DNA of 64,000 nucleotides from Qipengyuania marincola. GTDB lineage: Bacteria > Pseudomonadota > Alphaproteobacteria > Sphingomonadales > Sphingomonadaceae. Below are positions 24,034-31,474 of this stretch, one piece after another; the stretch's first letter is position 1; the number at the start of each line of letters is the position of its first letter. The position numbers and the translations under genes were made by a program. The stretch is from the NCBI RefSeq assembly GCF_029688625.1, contig NZ_JARULC010000003.1, forward strand, positions 62,001 to 126,000, read 5' to 3'. The notes under the pieces were generated by a model. It was not told the DNA's origin. It did no database searches and saw only the letters and a list, made by a program, of their open reading frames with translations.

Positions 24034-24603
24034 TTGACCGACCCACAAGCCTCCCTTCCCTTCCTGAGCGCTCCGGTTTCACCACCGGGGCGCTTTGGCG
24101 TGCCGAAGACCCACAAGTTTCAGGCCAGCCTTGCGATGTCCGAAGGGTTCACCGACGCCCCTTGGTGGCAGGCTCTTTACCGGCGGGCCTTCCCCAGCAT
24201 GGTGAGCGCCGTCAGTGTCCGACAGGACGGCTGGGCCCAGCGGGGCGGTATCGATCGCGTGATCACACTCGCTTCCGGTCGGGTCTACACCGTCGACGAG
24301 AAGGTGCGCTCGAACGACTGGCCTGACATCCTGCTCGAGCGTTGGAGCGACGAACAACGAGGCACGCCCGGGTGGATCCAGAAGCCACTGGCCTGCGACT
24401 TCATCGCCTATGCCTTCGCTCCCAGCCGTCGATGCTATCTGTTGCCGGTGGTGCCGTTGCAGCGCGCCTGGCGCCTGAACGGAAGGCAATGGATCGACCA
24501 CTATGGGGAGCGGTTCGCGATGAACCCGGGCTATCGGTCGAGCAACGTGCCGGTGCCGATTGGGACGCTCATGGGCGCGATCGCCGCGGCTATGGTGCTT
24601 TGA
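24034..24603 (+). CDS. hypothetical protein, possible PD-(D/E)xK nuclease
   Basis: About 189 residues from a TTG at 24034; ATG 24136 is the next good start and would shorten it. GGIDRVITLASGRVYTVDEK places D74 in a strand and D88-E89-K90 fourteen residues on. That is the D...(D/E)xK arrangement of the restriction-endonuclease-like fold, and a helix with acidic residues (DILLERWSDEQ) follows. RRCYLLPVVPLQRAW fits a late core strand. Phage islands often encode such nucleases for replication or recombination. The prediction rests on motif spacing only. Confidence 0.55.
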   Translation: MTDPQASLPFLSAPVSPPGRFGVPKTHKFQASLAMSEGFTDAPWWQALYRRAFPSMVSAVSVRQDGWAQRGGIDRVITLASGRVYTVDEKVRSNDWPDILLERWSDEQRGTPGWIQKPLACDFIAYAFAPSRRCYLLPVVPLQRAWRLNGRQWIDHYGERFAMNPGYRSSNVPVPIGTLMGAIAAAMVL

Positions 24604-24606
24604 TTT

Positions 24607-25632
24607 CTACGCACCAATCTGGTCGAGATCGTCGAAAGCCATACTAAGGGTGGTAGCAGGCTTCGGATACGCTCGACGCACCATCTCCTTGAATTGGTGC
24701 CAATTGGTTGCAGCCTTCATCAAGGCAACGACGCCAGCCAGATGGTTTTGCAGTTCGGGCAACCCGTGGCTGGACGTAAGGTGTCGATGTAAATGGTGCT
24801 TTAGTCGCCCCTCTTCATCACGCCCCGCGTAGTCTTCTAGCTCTTCCTTCAATCCAGGACCAAGCCGATCATAGACAAGATCATTCGTCCACGTTCCTAT
24901 AACACCCGGCCGCTTGACCGATGTCGGATCGAATTCCCATCCATTTAGCTCGAAGATGCGCCGATAATAATCATCTGGGAATTGCTTGCGCCAGGGTTGC
25001 AGCTCCTTCGTGAGCCATTGGTTCAAGATTTGCTCGAGAGCATTCCGAGCACGAACTTTTTGGTATCCTGTTGCTTCGTCGACGAGCCCGACGATGCCGA
25101 CGCGGGCCAGCCCCCTGGTGAGAGCTTCGCACTGCTGCGCGATCCGCATCTGCTGCTTTTGCAACGCCCCTGCTTCGCGAGCGGCTAGGACTGCTTCGCA
25201 CAGCTCGACCAATACCTCAGCGTCATAGCCATAGGCCTTGCCCCCAGTAGGGGTGAGAAAGACAAGGGGTGACTGGATTCGCTCGGTCAACTTGTTGCTT
25301 ATAAAAGGATTTATCTTCTTTCGGGATGCAAATAGCTCCAGTCGATTCATGCCAGCGACCATCGAGCCACCTCGAGCCAATCCGAGCCCCTCACTCAGAC
25401 CGCTAGCCGTTAGGACCCGCGTCTCATCCTCAAGAACATAGCAGGGGATCAAGGTATCACCGATCTTCAACGGCTTATCGTGTGATCCGCAGATTGCTCG
25501 GGGCAATGTCGCACGAGAAGGATCAGCTTTTGCCCAACGAGCCTGGGCACCTGCAGCGGCTCGCGCCGACCTCTCTTCCGGCGACAATCTGCTTGCGGAC
25601 GCTTTTCCTGCTTTACTCTGCGGCGAAACCAT
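24607..25632 (-). CDS. P63C domain-containing protein
   Basis: 341 residues. The C-terminal half carries the P63C domain signature GLVDEATGYQ and continues through WTNDLVYDRLGPGLKEELED to a conserved helical end. Before it, GDTLIPCYVLEDETRVLTAS and GGKAYGYDAEVLVELCEAVL fit the N-terminal region of the same family. The N-terminus is basic and Ala-rich. P63C proteins occur on mobile elements and their function is not established. ATG 25632 is chosen for its AGGAG ribosome site; a dyad operator abuts that site. The gene opposes its neighbours on both sides, so it looks like an independent cargo gene. Confidence 0.85.
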   Translation of the reverse strand: MVSPQSKAGKASASRLSPEERSARAAAGAQARWAKADPSRATLPRAICGSHDKPLKIGDTLIPCYVLEDETRVLTASGLSEGLGLARGGSMVAGMNRLELFASRKKINPFISNKLTERIQSPLVFLTPTGGKAYGYDAEVLVELCEAVLAAREAGALQKQQMRIAQQCEALTRGLARVGIVGLVDEATGYQKVRARNALEQILNQWLTKELQPWRKQFPDDYYRRIFELNGWEFDPTSVKRPGVIGTWTNDLVYDRLGPGLKEELEDYAGRDEEGRLKHHLHRHLTSSHGLPELQNHLAGVVALMKAATNWHQFKEMVRRAYPKPATTLSMAFDDLDQIGA

Positions 25633-25643
25633 TGCGCGACTCC

Positions 25644-25690
25644 TGCTAACGGGCGTAAGCATGGCTTATCGATGCTAACGCCCGTTAGCA
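25644..25690. promoter_or_regulatory. long inverted repeat upstream of the P63C gene
   Basis: TGCTAACGGGCG (25644-25655) and CGCCCGTTAGCA (25679-25690) are exact inverted copies of 12 bases. The right half also belongs to an 18-base palindrome, TGCTAACGCCCGTTAGCA (25673-25690). The left arm touches the ribosome site of the P63C gene. The layout suits a dimeric repressor, or an RNA hairpin blocking translation. Confidence 0.6.
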
Positions 25691-25773
25691 CAAGCGGTAC
25701 TCATCAACTTATCCCCGCACGCATCTCGAAGGCTATCATTGACCACCGTTCCTGATCCGTTCCAATTGAGGGA

Positions 25774-26004
25774 ATGGCCCGCCTTAAACTCGATTCGGTT
25801 AATGAGTGCGCCCGCCGGGGCTACAACCTGCGCATCACCTGCAGCGGTTGCGGCCGCGCGATCGAAGCGAACGCTGTCCTGTTGACGCAGGAGCTAGGAC
25901 GCCGCGGGGAAAGCATGGCGCTGGAGAAGCTGGAAGAGCGAGCCAAGTGCCGGGAGTGCGGCCACCGGGGCGCTACCGTGATGCCATGCGAGGTAAATTT
26001 CTAG
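25774..26004 (+). CDS. small zinc-ribbon protein
   Basis: 76 residues. CSGCG and CRECG form a pair of CxxC knuckles, so a structural zinc is expected. The N-terminus (LDSVNECARRGYNLRITC) has the plan of short phage zinc-ribbon proteins. ATG 25774 is used. It lies 9 bases upstream of the next gene and is probably co-transcribed with it. Possibly binds nucleic acid or protein; no specific role can be given. Confidence 0.7.
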   Translation: MARLKLDSVNECARRGYNLRITCSGCGRAIEANAVLLTQELGRRGESMALEKLEERAKCRECGHRGATVMPCEVNF

Positions 26005-26013
26005 GGGATGGCT

Positions 26014-26598
26014 ATGGACATAAATTGGGACGCGGTCGCGGCGCTGGGGCAAGTAGCAGGTGCAGTCGCTACCTTCGCAGCGGTAGTGGTTTCACTGCAT
26101 TTGGCTCGCCGATCCGGACGGCCGATCCTTAGGGTCAGTGCGCGAGCGCATATGATTCTGACTGGCGAACATACCGACCATGTCATCACGTTCAGCGTAC
26201 AGAACCTTGGGGATCGCCCAGCCGAAGTGCGTTCGCTCGGCTGGCGGACCGGGTGGTTAAAATGGGGCCCAGACTGGCTCCGATTTAAGTACGCTACGCA
26301 AATGTTTGATGCGCGGCATATGGTACTCTGTCCGCCATACCCGATAGCGCCTGGTAGTGAGGTTTCGAGCTACATTGGCCGCGACAATATGCTCGAACAC
26401 GCTAAGCGATTTGGAAGGACCGGCCCGATATTTACTCGGAAGTCCCCTTGGGGGGTGATTGCGGCAAAGACGATTGTCCTGGCTTACACAGCCGACGGAT
26501 ATACCTTCAAGGGTGAGGTGGATCGACGAACAATTGGCAAGATTGCTGCTGCAGAAAAAGAAGGGCGACTGCTGGGAGACATGGAGAATGGTGGCTAA
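26014..26598 (+). CDS. membrane-anchored hypothetical protein
   Basis: 194 residues. One N-terminal membrane helix (ALGQVAGAVATFAAVVVSLH) is followed by RRSGRPILRVSARA and a beta-rich domain (VITFSVQNLGDRPAEVRSLG). This is the plan of small anchored proteins found widely in bacterial accessory regions, with no assigned function. ATG 26014 has AGGGG at suitable spacing; ATG 26008 is an alternative. It converges on a lipoprotein gene, the stops touching. Confidence 0.65.
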   Translation: MDINWDAVAALGQVAGAVATFAAVVVSLHLARRSGRPILRVSARAHMILTGEHTDHVITFSVQNLGDRPAEVRSLGWRTGWLKWGPDWLRFKYATQMFDARHMVLCPPYPIAPGSEVSSYIGRDNMLEHAKRFGRTGPIFTRKSPWGVIAAKTIVLAYTADGYTFKGEVDRRTIGKIAAAEKEGRLLGDMENGG

Positions 26599-26991
26599 CT
26601 AGTCCAGCCTCACGCATGTCCGTTGGTAGGGGACGCACAGGACCGCCCTCGGATCGCACGCCTCTTCATCATGCTTCGCCAAGGCTACCTTGGCTTTCTC
26701 GCATGCTTCGACGGACGTGAATTCCCTCCCTGGCGCATCCTGCCCCGCAACCACCAGTTCAACCCGTTCGGTCGGATTTACCTCAGGTGCGGTCACGACC
26801 GGCTCTGGTGTCAGGCCAATGCGTTCTTGCTCCTGCTCGAGGAACTGCTGCTCCACGGTCTTTGCTCCAGGCCTCGGCTCGTTCTCCTCGGCCACCGCAC
26901 TTTCCGCTTCTTCGCTACGGAGTTCCCCACACGCGGAAAGGAATAAGGGGGCTGCGCTTGCAAGCGCGAGCAGCTTCCGCCGGTCAATCAT
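26599..26991 (-). CDS. hypothetical lipoprotein
   Basis: 130 residues. MIDRRKLLALASAAPLFLSA leads to a lipobox Cys at 21. An acidic, Pro-rich linker (about 25-85) and a C-terminal part with four cysteines (VEACEKAK, EEACDPRAVLCVP, RTCVRLD) suggest a small disulfide-bonded head. The twin arginine in the leader could allow Tat export, but the context is short. GGAGG precedes ATG 26991. No family recognised; lipoproteins on phages sometimes block superinfection, which is only a possibility here. Confidence 0.65.
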   Translation of the reverse strand: MIDRRKLLALASAAPLFLSACGELRSEEAESAVAEENEPRPGAKTVEQQFLEQEQERIGLTPEPVVTAPEVNPTERVELVVAGQDAPGREFTSVEACEKAKVALAKHDEEACDPRAVLCVPYQRTCVRLD

Positions 26992-27041
26992 ACACCCCTC
27001 CGATACGTGCCTTGCATTAGAGGCAGCACCCGGCGCGTTGG

Positions 27042-28628
27042 TCAAGACCGCGTCCAGAACAGATGGTCCGGTTCACCTAGTCCGTCCCAGAATGGCTGCA
27101 TCTTCGGCATGCTTCCACGCCGGTAACGATCCGGCACCCCCCACGATATCCATTCGGCCCGATCCCCGTGCATATCGATGCGTCGGACCTCGCCCAGTCG
27201 ATCGATCAGACCAAGGTGCTCAATGGCCGCATCCAAGGCCTCAGCCTTCCGCATGTCCGGAAGGGCGGACTTGTGTGGCGACCGCTTGAGTTCGCGCTTG
27301 TTGATGGTCTTCATCCCCGTCTTGAGAATGTAACGGGCAAGGACAGCAGCGTTGCGTTCCGAGCGAGGCAGAGCAGCATCACCATAGACCCGCAACGCCA
27401 TCGGCTTCGCATAGTCTTCCACCCATTCGGCTGCTGCAGCCACAGAGCGCGCCGAGACTTCGCGCGGCTCCGATCCGCCGTTAATTGCCCAGCTGATCAA
27501 TTCCGCGACCAGCGACAGGCGCAGGACTGCACCGTCCATCTTGCCAACGAACGACTTGAAGAGCGCACTGGCATCGCTATCGAGTTCCGCGTTCTCCTTT
27601 GCCCATGCTTCGAAGAGATCGGCGGCCTGGGCGGTCAGAGGCAGAACGACTGGCGCAGCCTTGCCATCAGCGTCGACGGCCCAGCCGAGACTGTCGAGGC
27701 GGCGATAGATGTGCTCGAGCTTTCCTGGGTCGGCTGGTCTCGTCGGGCGAGCGAAGCCTTGCTTCTCCGGCCAGGCCCAGAGGAAACGGGCCACAAGGCC
27801 GTCGTCCGGCCCGTTGAGCAATGCATCGGCCAGTTTGGCCGGCTGGATGCCTCCAAGGACCGAGACGCCATTGAACGGGATGGAAAGCGGTCCAGCGAGG
27901 TTCTTGCGGTCGATAACGAACGGGCGCCCGCCGTAGGCTTCCAGCCAGAACGCACGTCCGCCTTCCGCATAGCGATCAAAGCTGGTCAGCCATCCCGCGA
28001 GCTCGTCCCGGAAGTGCAGCGTTCCCATCGGGTTTGCGGCGAGGATTGCGCCAAGTGCTTCGGGCGTGGCGTCCATGACGATTGGCCGCCGCCTACCGGG
28101 TTTCTCTGGCTCCGCTGCTTGCTCGGGCATCGGCGGGGGTTCCCGCCCATCCTTTACCGCGGCCTTAACCTCCTTCTCCCATTCCGCGCGGCTGGCCTTC
28201 GCCCACTCGCGCGCGCCTTCATAGGCGTGCAAGTCCTCCTTATGCGAATCGGCATGGTCTTGCTCGATTGCACGCATCGGATCGGAAATCGAGTCGAGGG
28301 ACGGCGACTTGCGAGAGCTGGGATCTCCGACGGCCCCGAACCAGAGGATGCACGGCTCACTCCATGCGGCCGTATCGAATGGGCGCACCTTTCGCTTCCC
28401 ACCGACGAGGCTGGCGGCGCATGCAAGAAAGCTGATACCCGAGTAATCAATCGGGGTGGACGTGCCTGCAGCGAAGTCCTGAAGCATCGGCCAAGCGTCC
28501 CCGAAGAGACCGGCTGGCATCGGCACCGGGGGCCGGCGTCCGGCATCGAGGATGGATTTGTCCGGTGCGGACCAGACGGTGCGGTCTTCAGCTTTCTCGA
28601 AGCTGGTATGAAGAGGGGACACGCTCAT
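27042..28628 (-). CDS. DUF3987-type replication protein
   Basis: 528 residues of the DUF3987 family, associated with phage and integrative-element replication (primase/helicase-like). A Walker-A-like loop GAVGDPSSRKS lies at 98-108, close to SLVGGKRKVRPFD. Later family sequence includes GTLHFRDELAGWLTSFDRYA, RPFVIDRKNL and SVLGGIQPAKL. Its start overlaps the stop of the broken Toprim gene by 4 bases (ATGA), the usual order being Toprim-primase then DUF3987 ATPase. It would open DNA for island replication or copying. With the Toprim gene truncated, autonomous replication is doubtful. Confidence 0.8.
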   Translation of the reverse strand: MSVSPLHTSFEKAEDRTVWSAPDKSILDAGRRPPVPMPAGLFGDAWPMLQDFAAGTSTPIDYSGISFLACAASLVGGKRKVRPFDTAAWSEPCILWFGAVGDPSSRKSPSLDSISDPMRAIEQDHADSHKEDLHAYEGAREWAKASRAEWEKEVKAAVKDGREPPPMPEQAAEPEKPGRRRPIVMDATPEALGAILAANPMGTLHFRDELAGWLTSFDRYAEGGRAFWLEAYGGRPFVIDRKNLAGPLSIPFNGVSVLGGIQPAKLADALLNGPDDGLVARFLWAWPEKQGFARPTRPADPGKLEHIYRRLDSLGWAVDADGKAAPVVLPLTAQAADLFEAWAKENAELDSDASALFKSFVGKMDGAVLRLSLVAELISWAINGGSEPREVSARSVAAAAEWVEDYAKPMALRVYGDAALPRSERNAAVLARYILKTGMKTINKRELKRSPHKSALPDMRKAEALDAAIEHLGLIDRLGEVRRIDMHGDRAEWISWGVPDRYRRGSMPKMQPFWDGLGEPDHLFWTRS

Positions 28629-28855
28629 GCGCGGCCTCCTTTCTGGAGTTGTTCGTTGAAATCTTTGAAGCGAGGATCCGGAAAGACGGTCTTCACCGAG
28701 AGACCCAGACCCGAATATCGATCGGCTGCCCGGTTCGCCGCATTCTGGCCGGCAGGGTCATTGTCTCCCGCGATCCAGATACGGCTGACGCTCTCCGGCA
28801 AATCCACCTTGCCGAGATTGGACGTGCCGGTCCTCTGACGACCAATTCTCTGCGT
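28625..28855 (-). pseudogene. 5'-truncated Toprim-domain primase fragment
   Basis: The open frame covers only the C-terminal part of a Toprim primase: GTSNLGKVDLPESVSRIWIA, GDNDPAGQNAANRAADRY and KDFNEQLQKGG. In such proteins an N-terminal zinc-finger and catalytic region precede it. Here an in-frame TGA at 28856-28858 and an unrelated upstream gene replace them. A GTG at 28807 could start a 60-residue remnant. The D-x-D of GDNDPAG is intact but the rest of the active site is missing. Confidence 0.7.
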
Positions 28856-29111
28856 TCAGATCAGTCGAAACGGTAAACCGATCGTCCTTTAGCGACAGCG
28901 TGCCGCCCAGAGCCCAGACCTCGACAGGCACCGACCAGTTGCGGACGGTCTTCGGCTCGTCTTTCTGGAAAAGAGCAAAGCGGGCGATACACCGGAACCC
29001 ACCTACCACTAGCGCCGATATGACGCTTCCATTCATTCGGTCCAAGTTCTCGCCATACTTCGGCGTCAGAAGCTCAATCGCCCTCTCGGTTCTGATTAAA
29101 ACGTCACTCAC
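28758..29111 (-). CDS. hypothetical protein, 3' part overlaps the Toprim remnant out of frame
   Basis: 117 residues from GTG 29111, which has GGAGG five bases upstream; ATG 29135 is an alternative. The first 90 residues look like a real protein (VSDVLIRTERAIELLTPKYG, SALVVGGFRCIARFALFQ). From about 28855 downward the sequence is the Toprim gene read in another frame, so the last 30 or so residues are probably not original. A deletion joining two genes would explain this. Function unknown. Confidence 0.5.
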   Translation of the reverse strand: MSDVLIRTERAIELLTPKYGENLDRMNGSVISALVVGGFRCIARFALFQKDEPKTVRNWSVPVEVWALGGTLSLKDDRFTVSTDLNAENWSSEDRHVQSRQGGFAGERQPYLDRGRQ

Positions 29112-29201
29112 ATTCGCCTCCGCTGGCGACCGCATTTAGAAGGTGACGCGACAGGCGGTGCGGTTCCGCCGTTCGGGAGCTACCCTAGCCGCGTCACCAG
29201 C

Positions 29202-30476
29202 TCATGCGCGGCGCAAAGGCACCACGTTGTCGTCCTCGCCCTCGCCCGAGACCAGCGCAGCGATATGCGCCGACCATGCGGACAGAGCTGCGATCTTTTC
29301 GGTCTTCCATTCATGGCGCTGGTAGACGCCAGCAACCCCTGACTTGGAAGCGCCGACGTGATTGAGAATCGCTTCGGTCACTTCGAACCGTACATCGAGG
29401 CGCTGCATGCCTGTCGCGAGGGTCCTGCGAAGATCGTGAAATGTCCAGTGGTCGATGACGATCGGCTCATCTTGTGCCTGGTTGAGTTCATCGACGAACT
29501 TGTCGAGACGCGCCTTGATCTTGGAGAACCCGTTGATCGGCTTGTCGCCTGTAGTGGTGAATACCGGTCCGCGTTTCGGCCACTCTGCTTCATCCTTCCC
29601 GTGCTGCTCTTCGGCAATCTGGTCGAGTTCCTCGAGCATGAGACCGACTAGCGGGACCGTATGCGGCTTCCCATTTTTCGTCTGCACCCCCTTCAGCGTC
29701 CACATGCCATCCCCACGATTAAGTGCGGACCAAGCCACTCTCCCGGTTTCGCCCAATCGCTGTCCGGTCAGGATCAGGCTTCGAATATAGGGCCCGTACG
29801 GGTACCCCAGCTTGAACGTCGCCTGCCATACAAGCTTGAGCTCTTCGTCGCTCAGCACGCGATCGCGCTCGATCGGGCCGGCGGGCGCCTTCATTCCAGC
29901 AATCGGGCTTACCTCGACATCCCCTTCGTTGACCGCCCAGTTGAAGAGCTTCCGCAGGGTCGCGAATGTGTTCTTCTCGGTCGCAGGCATAGCCTTTAGC
30001 GGGCGCAGCACGTCCCCGATGTCCTTCTTCGTGATCTGGGTGAGCGGCTTGTCTTTCAGTTCCGGTACAGCGTGTCGCTCGAGCGCGGCCAGAGCCTCAC
30101 TGTGCGTGCTCTTCCAATTGTGACGCAGGTATTCGTCGTGAAAGCGCTGACAATAGGCATCAAAGGCAAGTGTGCGCGCTTCCTCCCTGCCCTGCATCTT
30201 CAAGGATTGCGGATCCTCGCCCTGAGCAACCTTTGCTGCCAGCTGCTCTGCGATCTTCCGCGCCTGGTCAGGCGTGAACTTCCCATGCTTCCCGATTGTG
30301 TATCGACGAACTTTCGATCCGCGGCCACCCATGCGGTACTGATAGACGTAGCTTTTGCTTCCGGTCGGCGTGATCTTGAGGCCGAAGCCGCTCACCCGGT
30401 CGTCCCACAGATAGGCATCTTTCTCGCCGGCATTAGCGCCATCGACCGCCGCCTTCGTGATCCTCTTATTAGCCAT
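29202..30476 (-). CDS. tyrosine recombinase / integrase of the island
   Basis: 424 residues. An N-terminal DUF4102-type arm-binding domain (about 1-95, with ITPTGSKSYVYQYRMGGRGS) is followed by a SAM-like core-binding domain (about 105-190). The catalytic domain has R240 (TGQRLGE), H347-x-x-R350 (FHDLRRT), H373 and the nucleophile Y385 (VYQRHEW). All catalytic residues are present. Such integrases recombine within tRNA genes, matching the tRNA-Asn repeat. ATG 30476 is chosen because conserved sequence (ANKRITKAAVDG) begins there. It reads away from attR, 146 bases inside it. Confidence 0.95.
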   Translation of the reverse strand: MANKRITKAAVDGANAGEKDAYLWDDRVSGFGLKITPTGSKSYVYQYRMGGRGSKVRRYTIGKHGKFTPDQARKIAEQLAAKVAQGEDPQSLKMQGREEARTLAFDAYCQRFHDEYLRHNWKSTHSEALAALERHAVPELKDKPLTQITKKDIGDVLRPLKAMPATEKNTFATLRKLFNWAVNEGDVEVSPIAGMKAPAGPIERDRVLSDEELKLVWQATFKLGYPYGPYIRSLILTGQRLGETGRVAWSALNRGDGMWTLKGVQTKNGKPHTVPLVGLMLEELDQIAEEQHGKDEAEWPKRGPVFTTTGDKPINGFSKIKARLDKFVDELNQAQDEPIVIDHWTFHDLRRTLATGMQRLDVRFEVTEAILNHVGASKSGVAGVYQRHEWKTEKIAALSAWSAHIAALVSGEGEDDNVVPLRRA

Positions 30477-30520
30477 GTGATTACTAGACACCTTCCCAGC
30501 TATCACCCGAACGCCGAATG

Positions 30521-30607
30521 CAGGAACGGGCAGGAACAGCTACGCAGGTAACCTTATCGGAAAACGTAGGATTTTAGCAATAGCGGAACGAGTAGGAAAA
30601 CGACGGA
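30521..30607. repeat. short repeats between integrase and attR, candidate arm sites
   Basis: CAGGAAC occurs at 30521 and 30531, and three related 14-mers at 30558 (CGGAAAACGTAGGA), 30584 (CGGAACGAGTAGGA) and 30594 (AGGAAAACGACGGA) match one another at 11 of 14 positions in the pairings checked. Spacings of 10 and 26 bases suit sites for an integrase or excisionase beside attR. Weak evidence. Confidence 0.3.
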
Positions 30608-30622
30608 CGGTCCGACCATAGA

Positions 30623-30669
30623 ACTGTTAATCACTTGGTCGTTGGTTCGAATCCAACTCGGGGAGCCAC
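30623..30669 (+). repeat. attR: 47-bp copy of the tRNA-Asn 3' half
   Basis: Identical over 47 bases to 13521-13567, including the T arm and CCA. It lacks the tRNA 5' half, so it is not a gene. It marks the right end of the island. Confidence 0.95.
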
Positions 30670-30674
30670 TTTCC

Positions 30675-31412
30675 TTACAATGAGTGCATCAGGCGCGCGC
30701 CGACATAGAGTGTCAGGGCCCCCGTCCCGATCCGGATCCAGCGCAACGGCAGGTATCTGACCGCCAGCAGGCTGCCGATCTGGCCGCCGATCGCAACTGC
30801 GATCAACAATGGCAGCCCGGTTTCGACCGCTGTGACCAAGCGCGTTTCTCCGCCCTTCAGCAGCTGGCCCAACAGACCGGCAATCGAATTGACCAGGATG
30901 AACAGGCTCGCCGTGGCCGCAATCTGGCGCGCCGCGTTCCAGCGGGTGAGGTGCAGCAGCGGCGCAAGGAAAATACCCCCACCGATGCCGACCATGCCCG
31001 CCAGAAACCCGAGCGGGACTGCCGCCACGGGTATGAGCCTGGACAGGCGGGTCGGCCCTGTGTCCTCCTTGGCCGTCGGGAGGAACAGCAGCGCCCCCGC
31101 GACCATAAGCGACAGGCCGAGCAGGATCAGGAACTGCCGCTCAGCAATCGGCAGGAGACCACCGACAAATGCGGCTGGCGCGGCCAGCACGGTGAGCGAC
31201 AGCGCTCCCTTCCATGGCACAAGGCCCGCTCGGGCAAAGCGCACGGTACCACCCGTCACCACGACGATGTTGCACGCCAAGGCCAGCAGCGGGAGGATGC
31301 GATAGTCTATACCCGATAGCGCCAGCAGAGCGGTGTAGGTCGAACCGCCGCCAAAACCCACACTGGCGTAAAACACTGCGATGAAGAAAAAGGCGGCGAC
31401 AAGCGCTGGCAT
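30675..31412 (-). CDS. sulfite exporter TauE/SafE family membrane protein
   Basis: 245 residues, about eight hydrophobic helices. Two family repeats are visible, each starting with a glycine-rich motif: FYASVGFGGGSTYTALL near residue 14 and GMVGIGGGIFLAPLLHL near 138. Members export sulfite, sulfoacetate or other small organic anions across the inner membrane; the substrate here is unknown. It is the first core gene right of attR, its stop only a few bases from the repeat. Confidence 0.9.
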   Translation of the reverse strand: MPALVAAFFFIAVFYASVGFGGGSTYTALLALSGIDYRILPLLALACNIVVVTGGTVRFARAGLVPWKGALSLTVLAAPAAFVGGLLPIAERQFLILLGLSLMVAGALLFLPTAKEDTGPTRLSRLIPVAAVPLGFLAGMVGIGGGIFLAPLLHLTRWNAARQIAATASLFILVNSIAGLLGQLLKGGETRLVTAVETGLPLLIAVAIGGQIGSLLAVRYLPLRWIRIGTGALTLYVGARLMHSL

Positions 31413-31474
31413 GGCTTGGGCCTAGACCGCCGGTCGGCCTCGGGCTAGTCGGCTACGCATCTTGGGGGCAATTC

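Larger units (their letters stand above)
13521..30669. mobile_element. integrated genomic island (prophage remnant or phage-satellite-like), about 17.1 kb
   Basis: The element lies between a 47-bp perfect direct repeat: the 3' half of tRNA-Asn at 13521-13567 and a copy at 30623-30669. A tyrosine recombinase of the tRNA-targeting DUF4102 type is the last gene before the right repeat. Phage-related genes (ejection-like protein, DUF5681, DUF3987, Toprim fragment, XRE/S24-type regulators) are mixed with unknown and nuclease-like genes. No capsid, portal, large terminase, tail or lysis gene was recognised, so it cannot be a complete independent phage. Whether it is a decayed prophage or a satellite that borrows a helper's particles cannot be decided from sequence alone. 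Confidence 0.9.

Noticed and set aside
22457-24603. Classifying the early operon as a standard phage lysogeny module with LexA-type repressor
   Set aside because: The S24-like protein has no DNA-binding domain and lacks the Ser, so a CI/LexA function cannot be claimed.
27168-28838. A 556-codon open frame opposite the DUF3987 gene
   Set aside because: Antisense shadow; the leftward frame carries family motifs and the coupled start.
30623-30669. Second tRNA-Asn gene
   Set aside because: Only the 3' half is present; the acceptor 5' strand and D arm are absent, so it is an attachment-site copy.
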